64,000 nt of DNA. Source: QHXM01 sp963697975 (lineage in GTDB: Bacteria > Acidobacteriota > Blastocatellia > Pyrinomonadales > Pyrinomonadaceae). The stretch's first letter is position 1, and every line of letters starts with the position of its first letter. The translations under genes were made by a program, and so were the position numbers. Shown one piece after another: positions 42,664 through 51,445 of this stretch. The notes under the pieces were generated by a model. The model saw only the letters and a list, made by a program, of their open reading frames with translations, did no database searches and was not told the origin of the DNA. The stretch is taken from assembly GCA_963697975.1 (NCBI GenBank), contig OY969111.1, positions 620,001-684,000 on the forward strand, read 5' to 3'.

Positions 42664-43530
42664 ATGACAGAAACAAGCGCGAAGGTTAAGCACATAAAGA
42701 AACAGGCTGAAGAGGTGATGGACGATGTTGCAGCCAGCCCGTGGATGGAGCGGATCGCGCGTTTCGGCTACGCGACGAAGGGGGTGGTCTACATCGTCGT
42801 CGGAGGATTGGCGACGCTCGCGGCTGTCGGTTTGGGCGGAGAGGCGACGGACGTGCGCGGCGCGCTTTCTGAGATTGAGAGAAAACCTTTCGGCAAGGTC
42901 GCGCTCGCGACGGTCGCCTTCGGTCTCATCGGCTACGTTCTCTGGCGATGGGTTCAGGCGATTGCCGATGCCGACCACAAGGGCACGAAGTTGAAAGGCA
43001 TCGCGCTGCGCATCGGCTACTTTTTCAGCGGTGCGGTCTATGCAGGTCTGGCTTACAGCGCGGCAAAGATATTGTTTGACGTAGACGAAGCGGACGAAAG
43101 CAGCAGCGAGACGCAGGAGAACTGGATCGCGCGCGTGCTGGGGATGCCTTTCGGGCGCACGCTGGTCATCCTCGCCGGAGGATTCGTGCTCGGCTTTGGC
43201 CTTTACCAAATCTACAAAGGGTTGAAAGCCAAGTTTCGCAAGCGGCTCAAGCTGGGGAAAATGGGCGAGACGAAAGATACGTGGGCGACGTGGAGCGGGC
43301 GCATCGGCTATGCGGCGCGCGGCGTGGTCTTCTGCATCATCGGCTTCTTCGTCATTCAGGCCGCGCTGCACTTCAACCCGGATGAAGCCAAAGGACTGGA
43401 CGAAGCACTGCAAACGCTTGCCGAGAACTATTATGGCGCGTGGGCCTTAGGCGTAGTCGCCGTCGGCCTCATCATCTACGGTTTCTACATGCTCGTCGAA
43501 GCGCGCTATCGCCGCATTGCCGAGTCTTAA
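42664..43530 (+). CDS. DUF1206 family membrane protein
   Basis: The 288 residues contain three repeats of two membrane helices, each opening with a GY/GR-type motif: ARFGYATKGVVYIVVGGLATL, ALRIGYFFSGAVYAGLAYSAA and SGRIGYAARGVVFCIIGFFVI. This triple repeat defines DUF1206, of unknown function. A GTG lies immediately before the ATG at 42664, and AAGGGG is only 2 nt upstream of it. A long frame on the opposite strand (42556-43413) is a G+C-rich shadow. Confidence 0.88.
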   Translation: MTETSAKVKHIKKQAEEVMDDVAASPWMERIARFGYATKGVVYIVVGGLATLAAVGLGGEATDVRGALSEIERKPFGKVALATVAFGLIGYVLWRWVQAIADADHKGTKLKGIALRIGYFFSGAVYAGLAYSAAKILFDVDEADESSSETQENWIARVLGMPFGRTLVILAGGFVLGFGLYQIYKGLKAKFRKRLKLGKMGETKDTWATWSGRIGYAARGVVFCIIGFFVIQAALHFNPDEAKGLDEALQTLAENYYGAWALGVVAVGLIIYGFYMLVEARYRRIAES

Positions 43531-43648
43531 ACAAGAAATTAACAGGGATGGACAGGATGAACAGGATAGAAAGAACAAAGAGCAGCACTGATTTCACAAC
43601 TAATTCTTCTCTGTTTTTATCCTGTCTATCCTATCCATCCCTGTTTGA
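43531..43648. repeat. Inverted-repeat element, 9-10-nt word (ACAGGATGG type), convergent gap
   Basis: ACAGGGATGG-ACAGGATGA-ACAGGATAG (43542-43569) faces ATCCTGTCTATCCTATCCAT and CCCTGTT (43619-43644). It has the same architecture as the heptad elements but a 9-10-nt period. It lies between the convergent DUF1206 and metalloprotease genes. Confidence 0.85.
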
Positions 43649-43673
43649 ATCTCTTCTGTTTTCTTAGCGCCGC

Positions 43674-45647
43674 TTAGTTCCCGAATCGCTGGCGATACTC
43701 AACCGAGTTTAAGAATCCGTTAATCATCATCCGGTAATCTCCGCCCGTCTGATTCATCGTCTGAATCCAGTTCACATATGACCCATCGGCGGAGCGGCGC
43801 AGGTAACCGAAGTATTGCATAATCACAAAAGCCTCTGTGTAATACTTGCTATAAACTTCCGCGCTTTCCGTCAATGCTCGCAAGACCTGCGCTCTCGTCA
43901 TCCTCTGAGCCGCGAGTTCCGTGATCCAGAAATCTTTGACCGGGTGATCCGGCAATCCGACAGTCTGCAACAGCGTGTCCACATAGGCGGTCGGATTATT
44001 GATGGTCGAGTCATAACGGTTTCTGAATTCGCTTCTCGCCATAAACTCTTCAACGAATGCCGACTTGTTCGCCTCTAATTGCTGTGCCGAGAGAAACCCA
44101 CTGGCCTTTGCAAAGTCGGGGACGAACTCTTCGTAAAGCGGAATCCTGCCGACAGCCGAGTAGAAGCGATAGACGAAGTACGCACGGGTTTGAAACTCCT
44201 CCGAGCGGAAGAAGGCCGAAGAGACTTCGATTCGGTCGCAGGGCGGCGTGACCGACCCTCCGCAGTTGTTGAGCACATTAATCCAGCCCTGCAAGCCCGC
44301 CGGGTCCGGCTCACGACCCAGAAAATCTATGTAATGCTGGCGGACGAAAAACGGCGTCTGGTCGATGGGATTAGCGCTGGTCGTCGCATCATCGTCCGTG
44401 ATGGTAATCACAGCCGTCGTGATTGCGCCGGAGCCTGCGGCGGCGGGATTGCTCAGGCTAATGCTCAGGCTCTCTGTGCCTTCGGCCAGCCCGTCATCAA
44501 CCAGCGGAATTGAGATTGTCCTGGAAGTTTCTCCGGCAGCAAATCTGAGCGTCCCAACGGTCGTCGCATAATCGCAACGCGAGGAGGCCAGCCCCGTGAC
44601 GCTGCTACAGAGGTTCAGTCCTGAGTTGTCTGACGAGGCGTAATTCACGACAGCCTCTGCGGTTGAATCTGAGCGCGTGACAGAAACGGTAACGTGCCCG
44701 TCCGCTTCCCCGACCTGATAGCTCTCGGCGCTGAATTGGTACGTCGAAGCGCCGAAAAATCCACCCGCCAGAAGTATTGACTTGTTTTCATCGAGCAGGT
44801 ACGTGCCGGGATAGTATGCGTAGCCAGCGTACATCAGGGAATTGTAGGCAAACAGCCCGTCCGCGCAGTGGCCGCTATCGCAGCCGGGCGGGTGCGGGAG
44901 GCCGAAGGCGTGGCCGAGTTCATGACCGAGACCGCCAACCCAACGAGTGATGCCATAAGACACCGACCCCTCGCCGGGGCACACCGGCAGGATGGGTTCG
45001 TTCGTCAGCCCGCGCAAATCGTTGGCGGGAAGCAGCGCAATACCGTTGGTTCCGCCAGTGTACTGGCCGCAAATCAAATCGGCGTCAACATAGAAAATCC
45101 AACGGTTATTCGGATCGTCAAAACCACCCCCGGTGAGCGCGAAGCCATCACCTAACACGTTTTCATAAAAGCCGCCGGGACGTGAGTTGTAAGCTGTGGA
45201 GTAGAACGCGGCGGGATGAGGTAGTTGATAAACTTCAACAACTGGCGCATGGAGCGAGAAGGCGTATCCGCTGCCCATCTGATTCCTGTAGAAGCCCTGT
45301 AAATCGAAAATGGCGTTGGCAATTGCGCTTTGATAATCAGCGCGAATGCTCTTATCAGAGGGCACAAGGTAAACCATGCGCACCTGTTTTGAGGCTTGCG
45401 CTGAAGGCAAAGATTTAGCGTTCGCTCTTTCGCTTTGCTGTTGACGGAAGATGGGATTGTTGAATGAACGCTCTTTAACGAACCGGCGCTGCTCTTCTGA
45501 ATCTGGAACTTCGAGTCTACCGAGCGGATTATTCTGCTGAGGGGCAGAGTTTTCGCGCACCGAATCCTGCGCGAAAACGGGGAGTTGTGTCAGAAGCAAT
45601 AGCATCCAGAACACTGCCGAACGCTTTGCCTTGCTAATACACATCAT
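43674..45647 (-). CDS. Secreted metzincin-like metalloprotease with Calx-beta and DUF4214 domains
   Basis: The 657-residue form starting at ATG 45647 has a signal peptide ending at about residue 26 (LPVFAQ). A zinc protease-like region contains GLGHELGHAFGLPHPPGCDS, with the HExxHxxxxxH zinc motif and a Met-turn-like SLMYAGY. Next is a Calx-beta domain (YQVGEADGHVTVSVTRSD and TISIPLVDDGLAEGTESLSISL, about 310-430). The C-terminal part is a DUF4214 domain (FFVRQHYIDFLGREPDPAGLQGW). This combination is common in Acidobacteriota secretomes. Substrate unknown. A start 16 residues upstream (45695) is also possible. Confidence 0.88.
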   Translation of the reverse strand: MMCISKAKRSAVFWMLLLLTQLPVFAQDSVRENSAPQQNNPLGRLEVPDSEEQRRFVKERSFNNPIFRQQQSERANAKSLPSAQASKQVRMVYLVPSDKSIRADYQSAIANAIFDLQGFYRNQMGSGYAFSLHAPVVEVYQLPHPAAFYSTAYNSRPGGFYENVLGDGFALTGGGFDDPNNRWIFYVDADLICGQYTGGTNGIALLPANDLRGLTNEPILPVCPGEGSVSYGITRWVGGLGHELGHAFGLPHPPGCDSGHCADGLFAYNSLMYAGYAYYPGTYLLDENKSILLAGGFFGASTYQFSAESYQVGEADGHVTVSVTRSDSTAEAVVNYASSDNSGLNLCSSVTGLASSRCDYATTVGTLRFAAGETSRTISIPLVDDGLAEGTESLSISLSNPAAAGSGAITTAVITITDDDATTSANPIDQTPFFVRQHYIDFLGREPDPAGLQGWINVLNNCGGSVTPPCDRIEVSSAFFRSEEFQTRAYFVYRFYSAVGRIPLYEEFVPDFAKASGFLSAQQLEANKSAFVEEFMARSEFRNRYDSTINNPTAYVDTLLQTVGLPDHPVKDFWITELAAQRMTRAQVLRALTESAEVYSKYYTEAFVIMQYFGYLRRSADGSYVNWIQTMNQTGGDYRMMINGFLNSVEYRQRFGN

Positions 45648-45940
45648 TGGTAATTCTCTGAAGCAAGAAACTCCGTGAGACGTTTCGTTACCCATGTCTT
45701 AGAGACCGAATAATCTTTTCATCTTCACTTTAAGACAACCAAGCCATCTTTCGACACACTCGCCCCTGATCCAATCGGTTTCAACCTTTAATGAGCGGTT
45801 CGAGATGAGGCTGAGGCAGTTTGGACTACGCCAGCAGGTCTGGGGACAGCAGCGAATGACAGAATGTACAAGTAAGTTGGAATCCTGTCAAACAACCGGC
45901 AGCTTCTTGCGGCCCTCGAAAATGTTGCCTGAGGACAACG

Positions 45941-46366
45941 TTAGCTGCCGATCAACTGCGTCTCAATGAAGCCCCACAAAATGATGGAGAGTCCACCGAT
46001 TTCGCCGACGATCAAAAGATACATGTACCAGGTGGTGGTGAAGGTTCGTTCGTGGAAGATATTTTCCGTATCGTTCCTGATGCCATGACTCAGGTAACCG
46101 ATGATAGTAATAACGAGGAAGACGAGAACCGCCGCGACTGCTCCCGTCTGCACCTTCATCGAGTAGGGATTGTACTCAAGCAGTTTGGCGATAACGAGCA
46201 TGGCGAAGCTGTAAAGAAACGCGGCACGGTGGGCGATGTCCACGTAAACGGGCGCGCGGTGTTCGGGACTCGCCATGATACGCTGGTATTTCAGAACTCC
46301 GGTCAGCATTCCCATCAGCAGGAACAAGCCCGAAGCCAGCAGACTGATTTTGATTGCAAGGTTCAC
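45941..46366 (-). CDS. Membrane protein of unknown function
   Basis: The product has four membrane segments (about residues 5-25, 45-65, 70-98, 118-138), with HRAPVYVDIAHRAAFLYSFAM between the first two. I do not recognise the family. A GTG at 46366 is preferred because GAGGAG lies 9 nt upstream. An ATG at 46399 overlaps the aroC stop by 4 nt (ATGA) and would add 11 residues. The overlap suggests coupling to aroC in either case. Confidence 0.75.
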   Translation of the reverse strand: MNLAIKISLLASGLFLLMGMLTGVLKYQRIMASPEHRAPVYVDIAHRAAFLYSFAMLVIAKLLEYNPYSMKVQTGAVAAVLVFLVITIIGYLSHGIRNDTENIFHERTFTTTWYMYLLIVGEIGGLSIILWGFIETQLIGS

Positions 46367-46395
46367 CGGGGGAAGCTCCTCACATTTGCCGAAAA

Positions 46396-47565
46396 TCAAT
46401 AGCCGCGTAACTGCTCTCTGTAGCCTTCAAAGTTGCGTCGCATTTCGCCCAGAGAGTCGCCGCCGAACTTCTCGCGCATCGCGGCGGCTAGAACGAGCGC
46501 GACCATCGCTTCGCCGATGACGCCCGCTGCCGGGACAGCCGTGATGTCCGAACGCTCGAATGAAGCCGTCTCTTCCTTTTTCGTGTCTATATCAACTGAG
46601 CGAAGCGCGCGGCGCAGCGTCGAGATGGGTTTGAGATGCCCGCGCGCACGTAGTTCCTCGCCGTTGGTGATGCCGCCTTCGAGTCCGCCCGCGCGGTTGG
46701 TTTGACGTATGAACTGTCGGCTCTCTTCGTTGTAAGCAATCTCGTCGTGGACTTCGGAGCCGGGCAGCCCACTGGCCTCTGCGCCCGCGCCAATGGCGAC
46801 GGCTTTCACAGCCGGAATAGACATCAGGGCTTGCGCCAATCGCCCGTCGAGTTTCAAGTCCCAGGCCGTGTGCGAGCCTAAGCCCGGCACAAGTCCACGC
46901 GCCACGACCTCGAAGATACCGCCGAGCGTGTCGCCTTCACGCCGCTTTTCATCAACAAGGGCGACCATGCGCGATTGCGCTTCGACATCAGCGCAGCGCA
47001 GCGGCGCATCGTCAGGGATAGTTGCGATTGCGTTCCATGCAAGTTCCAAAGGAGCATCGGGGATGCCGCCGAGTTGGATGACGTGGCTGATGATTTCAAC
47101 GTCGAACGCCGCGAGGAGTTGTTTCGCCAACGCGCCGCAGGCGACGCGCGCCGCAGTTTCTCGGGCAGAAGCACGCTCCAGCACGTCTCGCAAATCCCGC
47201 GCGCCGAATTTTTGCCCGCCCGCGAGGTCTGCGTGTCCGGGTCGCGGGCGTTTCACGCGGCGCGATTTTTCGGGTGGCACATCAGCGGGAGCAACCGACA
47301 TCACCTCAGTCCAGTTTGCCCAATCCTTGTTTTCAATCGTCAGGGCAAGCGGTGAACCTAAGGTCAGGCCGTGACGCACGCCGCTCGTAATCTCAACACG
47401 GTCACGCTCAATCTTCATCCGGCCTCCGCGCCCGTAGCCCCACTGTCGCCTTTCAAGCTCGCGGTTGATCTGCTCTTCGTCAACCGGCAACCCGGCGGGC
47501 AAGCCTTCGAGGATGGCGACGAGCGCCTGTCCATGCGATTCTCCGGCGGTGGTAAAACGAAACAT
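46396..47565 (-). CDS. aroC: Chorismate synthase
   Basis: The enzyme makes chorismate from EPSP, the last step of the shikimate pathway. The ATG at 47565 gives 389 residues, beginning FRFTTAGESHGQALVAILEGLPAGLP. GYGRGGRMKIERDRVEITSGVRHG, KRPRPGHADLAGGQKFGARDLRDVLERASARETAARVA and GGLEGGITNGEELRARGHLKPISTL are conserved family blocks holding the FMN and catalytic residues. The 24 extra codons upstream are not needed. Confidence 0.96.
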   Translation of the reverse strand: MFRFTTAGESHGQALVAILEGLPAGLPVDEEQINRELERRQWGYGRGGRMKIERDRVEITSGVRHGLTLGSPLALTIENKDWANWTEVMSVAPADVPPEKSRRVKRPRPGHADLAGGQKFGARDLRDVLERASARETAARVACGALAKQLLAAFDVEIISHVIQLGGIPDAPLELAWNAIATIPDDAPLRCADVEAQSRMVALVDEKRREGDTLGGIFEVVARGLVPGLGSHTAWDLKLDGRLAQALMSIPAVKAVAIGAGAEASGLPGSEVHDEIAYNEESRQFIRQTNRAGGLEGGITNGEELRARGHLKPISTLRRALRSVDIDTKKEETASFERSDITAVPAAGVIGEAMVALVLAAAMREKFGGDSLGEMRRNFEGYREQLRGY

Positions 47566-47599
47566 TTGGATTAGCTCATTAATCGAATCAAAAAAGTTA

Positions 47600-48346
47600 T
47601 TATGGCGCACACCTGCGCGATCCGTTGGGATGCTCATCTTCGTATTGCTTGATTATTCCGGCGTACACGGCTTGGGCTTTGTCGCGGTCTGTGTCGTCGC
47701 CGATGAATTCGCCCGTGCCTTTAATCGTGGTCATCAGCGCGCCCAGATTCCGAGCCGCCGAAGTCACCTGATTCGGCAATTCGTTGCCGAGGTCGACCAC
47801 ATAAATGGACATTCGCCGACGTGCTCCCGGAACAAACGTGCGGAAAGGGACACCGTTTCTATCGAGCGTCCCGGCAATCGAAGCCAGCGTCCGCTTGCCC
47901 ACCCAAATTCTCAGCACATACATCCTCGCCGCGCCTGCGTCCGTCTGCCTGAAGTAGAGAACGGTCTTCTGCCTCCCAAGCTTTCCCAGCCGCGCATCCG
48001 TGTAGCGCAGCGTCTGCTTGTCTGTGAAGACACGAAACAGCGCAGAGTGTTCCGCGCCATCCGTAAAGCTCCCGATTGTCTTCGCGACTGTCGGCTTCAG
48101 ATGCAAACAGCGAGACAGACGGTGAATGCTGTTAATGAATCTTTGCTCTTCCCTTGATTTGAGCAGCCGGATGGCATCGGCCAGCGTGAGATTTTCGCGC
48201 GTGTTCGGACTGACAAAAGTATAACTCTCGGCCTTCTGCTGCTCTTCCGTTGCGGCTACGGGTTGCTGCGGAAAGACCTGCCCGCTCGCCGCCAAAAGGA
48301 GCGCAACCGAGAACAACCACACACGAAGCTTGAAGCGAATCGTCAT
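47600..48346 (-). CDS. Secreted protein of unknown function
   Basis: The 248 residues begin with a signal peptide (about 1-27, ASGQVFPQQ). A globular domain follows, rich in Arg and Leu, with HRLSRCLHLKPTVAKTIGSF and RMYVLRIWVGKRTLASIAG but without a recognised fold or catalytic motif. It lies between aroC and the formylglycine-type lipoprotein gene. Function unknown. Confidence 0.65.
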   Translation of the reverse strand: MTIRFKLRVWLFSVALLLAASGQVFPQQPVAATEEQQKAESYTFVSPNTRENLTLADAIRLLKSREEQRFINSIHRLSRCLHLKPTVAKTIGSFTDGAEHSALFRVFTDKQTLRYTDARLGKLGRQKTVLYFRQTDAGAARMYVLRIWVGKRTLASIAGTLDRNGVPFRTFVPGARRRMSIYVVDLGNELPNQVTSAARNLGALMTTIKGTGEFIGDDTDRDKAQAVYAGIIKQYEDEHPNGSRRCAP

Positions 48347-48382
48347 CGAAGTCCCTGCCCCCGCTTGCTCTGCTGCCCGGAA

Positions 48383-49351
48383 CTACGCAGCCGCGATCAC
48401 GCGAAACCCTATCCCGTTAAAGCTGTATTGTGGTCCCAGCCAATTGCGTATGGCGTAGCGGCAATAGTTCGCGCTGCTGTACCATGACCCGCCGCGCAGC
48501 ACCTGATACTCGGGGTCGCCTCCGCTCGTCCAAGCCGAGCCATCCGTCGGCGCACCGTCGTAATTATCGTGCCAGTTGTCTAAACACCATTCCTCGACGT
48601 TCCCGTGCATGTCAGATAACCCAAACGCATTCGCTGCGCCTAACGACCCCACCGCCACAGTCTTTTTTCGATTTGTCCCTTTGGCCACGCCCGCGTATGG
48701 ATAGCTGCCATTGTAGTTCACAATGTCGGGCGTGATCGTCTCGCCAAAGGCAAACGGCGCGCTTGCCCCACCGCGCGCTGCATATTCCCATTCCGATTCG
48801 CTCGGCAGACGAAACGCGCGCGTAGTTTTCTTCGACAACCGTTTGCAGAATTCAACGGCATCATACCAACTGACTCGCTCGACGGGCAGATTATCACCTT
48901 TGAAATAAGAGGGGTCTTGTTTCAACTCTCGATCAATCTTCGGAAGGCTTGCGACAGCACGCCACTGTGCCTGCGTCACTTCAAACCTGCCCATGTAAAC
49001 TTGCGACACCGTGACCTGATGTTGCGGGCCTTCCGTCTCCAATCGCCCTTTTTCTCCGGCGGGCGATCCCATCATGTATCTCCCCGCAGGAATCGACACC
49101 ATTTCAAGCCGGACTCCGCCGCCCAAATCTTCCGTATAAGATTCCGCCTGAGCGGAGCGCCGTCCGGCCACTCTCCCGTCCGCCTCAAGCGTCACCATCT
49201 CAAATTCAAAAGACTTCAACGGCGGAATCCGACTTTTATCCGGTGATTGTGAAGTCTCATCAATCTTTCTACCGCCGCAGGCAAAATTGAGCGCGAGAAG
49301 TGCGAGCAGGATAGTGATGGCCTGGCAAAGACCCGCGCGTTTCTTCAGCAT
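48383..49351 (-). CDS. Formylglycine-generating-enzyme-like (SUMF1/FGE-sulfatase) lipoprotein
   Basis: The 322 residues start with a lipoprotein signal (hydrophobic segment to NFACGG, Cys about 25). The FGE-sulfatase domain follows: VSIPAGRYMMGSPAGEKG, GRFEVTQAQWRAV, PVERVSWYDAVEFCKRLS, FRLPSESEWEYAARGG, SDMHGNVEEWCLDNW and VLRGGSWYSSANYCRYAIRN. True FGE activates sulfatases, but this large family also includes non-enzymatic ligand-binding proteins. No sulfatase gene lies nearby and the lipid anchor places it in the envelope, so the function is open. It follows uvrB closely. Confidence 0.88.
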   Translation of the reverse strand: MLKKRAGLCQAITILLALLALNFACGGRKIDETSQSPDKSRIPPLKSFEFEMVTLEADGRVAGRRSAQAESYTEDLGGGVRLEMVSIPAGRYMMGSPAGEKGRLETEGPQHQVTVSQVYMGRFEVTQAQWRAVASLPKIDRELKQDPSYFKGDNLPVERVSWYDAVEFCKRLSKKTTRAFRLPSESEWEYAARGGASAPFAFGETITPDIVNYNGSYPYAGVAKGTNRKKTVAVGSLGAANAFGLSDMHGNVEEWCLDNWHDNYDGAPTDGSAWTSGGDPEYQVLRGGSWYSSANYCRYAIRNWLGPQYSFNGIGFRVIAAA

Positions 49352-49373
49352 CTTTGAGTCATGGAAACTTGTG

Positions 49374-51362
49374 TCAGGTCATCGTGAGTTCACGCTCGCG
49401 TAGATACTTGATGCGGTCGCGCACTTCCGCCGCGCGCTCGAACTCGAAGCGTCTGGCTGCCTCGCGCATCTCGGCTTCCATGCGCGCGATGGTCTCTTTA
49501 ATGTTGGCGCGCGTGTAATCGGCATACTCATCAAGATTGAGCGGCACTTTGAAATAATCCGCCTCATAAGCCGTGACGAGCGTTGATTCAATCGGCTTGA
49601 CGATGGTTTTCGGTGTGATGTTGTGCTCGCGGTTATAGGCTTCCTGAATCACGCGGCGGCGCGCTGTCTCATCCATCGCGCGGCGCATCGAATCCGTAAT
49701 CTTATCGGCATAGAGAATCGCCGTCCCGCTCGCGTGTCGGGCCGCACGCCCGATGGTTTGAATCAACGAACGTTCCGAACGCAGGAAACCTTCTTTGTCA
49801 GCATCAAGAATTGCGACGAGCGAGACTTCGGGCAAGTCCAACCCTTCGCGCAGAAGATTGATGCCGACTAAAACGTCAAACTCTCCGCGCCGCAGATCGC
49901 GCAGGATTTTAATGCGTTCGAGCGTCTCAATATCCGAATGCAGGTAACGCACGCGCACGCCGACTTCTGCGAAGTATTCCGTCAAATCTTCCGCCATCTT
50001 CTTCGTCAACGTCGTGACCAGCACGCGCTCGTTACGCTCTGCCCTGACGCGGCACTCTTCCAAGAGATTATCAATCTGCCCCTTGACGGGTCTGACTTCG
50101 ACCACAGGGTCCATGAGTCCCGTCGGGCGAATGATCTGCTCGACTACTTCGCCCGCAGCTTTCGTCAATTCATAAGGGCCGGGCGTAGCCGAGACATAAA
50201 TTGTCTGCCCGATGCGCGCCTCAAACTCCTCGAAGTTTAATGGGCGATTATCCAGCGCCGACGGCAGACGAAACCCGTACTCGACGAGCGTGCGCTTGCG
50301 CGACTGGTCGCCTTTGAACATGCCGCCGATCTGCGGAACCGTCTGGTGCGATTCGTCTATGACCATGATGGTGTCGCGCGGGAGATAATCCAGCAGCGTC
50401 GGCGGAGGCTGCTTCGGAGCTTTGCCCGTGAGGTGCCTGGAATAGTTTTCAATCCCACGACAAAAGCCCATCTCTTTAATCATCTCAAGGTCGTACATCG
50501 TACGCTGGTGCAGGCGCTGCGCTTCGACGAGCTTGCCTTCCTGAATCAGCTTAGGCTCCCACCATTCAAGCTCTTCTTTGATCGTCTTGATGGCGCGCTT
50601 GATCGTCGGCTTCGACATCACGTAATGCGATTTCGGATAGATGGGCAGACGCGACGTGTGCTTGTGCAGGACTTCGCCGAGCAGCGGATCAATCGTCGAG
50701 ACGGAATCAATCTCGTCGCCCCAGAGTTCGATGCGGTAAGCCTGATCCTGATAGCTCGGATAAATCTCCACGACATCGCCGCGCACGCGAAAACTCCCGC
50801 GATCAAACTCTACGTCGGAGCGTTCATACTGCAACTCGACCAGCTTTTGCAGCAGCGCTTCGCGCGTCATCTTCATTCCCGGCTCGACGAAAAGCAGCAT
50901 CCCGTAATAGGCGTCAGGGTCGCCGAGGCCGTAGATGCAGGAGACAGAGGCGACGACGATCACGTCTCGCCGCTCAAACAACGCGCGCGTCGCGGACATC
51001 CGCAGGCGATCAATCTCTTCATTAATCGTCGCCTCTTTCTCGATATACATGTCAGACGCGGGAACGTAGGCTTCCGGCTGGTAATAGTCGTAGTAGGAGA
51101 CGAAATACTCGACCGAGTTTTCAGGAAAGAAGGTCTTGAATTCCTGATAAAGCTGCGCCGCGAGAGTCTTGTTATGCGCGAGCACGAGTGTCGGGCGCTG
51201 CGTCTGCTGGATGACGGTGGCGACGGTAAAAGTTTTCCCACTGCCTGTGATGCCGAGCAGCACCTGATTCTTCTCGCCTTCGTCCAGACCCCGCACGAGC
51301 GCATCAATCGCCTGCTGCTGGTCTCCCTGCGGCTGATATTCCGATTTAAGATTGAATCCCAT
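49374..51362 (-). CDS. uvrB: Excinuclease ABC subunit B
   Basis: UvrB verifies damage in nucleotide excision repair. The 662 residues have the Walker A GITGSGKTFT, the beta-hairpin region SYYDYYQPEAYVPASDMYIEK, helicase motifs (VIDESHQTVPQI, SATPGPYEL, GINLLREGLDLPEVSLV, QTIGRAARH) and the C-terminal UVR motif (EMREAARRFEFERAAEVRDRI). The length is standard. It lies downstream of the TIR-domain gene, separated by a repeat element. Confidence 0.97.
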   Translation of the reverse strand: MGFNLKSEYQPQGDQQQAIDALVRGLDEGEKNQVLLGITGSGKTFTVATVIQQTQRPTLVLAHNKTLAAQLYQEFKTFFPENSVEYFVSYYDYYQPEAYVPASDMYIEKEATINEEIDRLRMSATRALFERRDVIVVASVSCIYGLGDPDAYYGMLLFVEPGMKMTREALLQKLVELQYERSDVEFDRGSFRVRGDVVEIYPSYQDQAYRIELWGDEIDSVSTIDPLLGEVLHKHTSRLPIYPKSHYVMSKPTIKRAIKTIKEELEWWEPKLIQEGKLVEAQRLHQRTMYDLEMIKEMGFCRGIENYSRHLTGKAPKQPPPTLLDYLPRDTIMVIDESHQTVPQIGGMFKGDQSRKRTLVEYGFRLPSALDNRPLNFEEFEARIGQTIYVSATPGPYELTKAAGEVVEQIIRPTGLMDPVVEVRPVKGQIDNLLEECRVRAERNERVLVTTLTKKMAEDLTEYFAEVGVRVRYLHSDIETLERIKILRDLRRGEFDVLVGINLLREGLDLPEVSLVAILDADKEGFLRSERSLIQTIGRAARHASGTAILYADKITDSMRRAMDETARRRVIQEAYNREHNITPKTIVKPIESTLVTAYEADYFKVPLNLDEYADYTRANIKETIARMEAEMREAARRFEFERAAEVRDRIKYLRERELTMT

Positions 51363-51365
51363 AAT

Positions 51366-51428
51366 GATAAATGACGAGTGAAAAGCTAGAGCTTAGATTC
51401 TAACTTTTCACCCGTCACTTGTCACTTA
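51366..51428. repeat. Heptad inverted-repeat element (word AGTGACA)
   Basis: The left arm ATGACGAGTGAAAAGCTAGA (51371-51390) is complemented by CTAACTTTTCACCCGTCAC plus TTGTCACTT (51400-51427). The complement of the right arm reads AAGTGAC-AAGTGAC-GGGTGAA. It lies between the TIR gene stop and the uvrB ATG. Confidence 0.85.
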
Positions 51429-51445
51429 ATGCTACTTACGGCGCG

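Noticed and set aside
42556..43413. 285-residue minus-strand reading frame
   Set aside because: It is antisense to the DUF1206 gene, whose triple membrane repeat and start are convincing. The frame has no recognisable domain and is explained by G+C-rich codon bias.
50346..51374. 342-residue plus-strand reading frame
   Set aside because: It is a shadow of uvrB on the other strand, with a composition typical of complementary G+C-rich coding.
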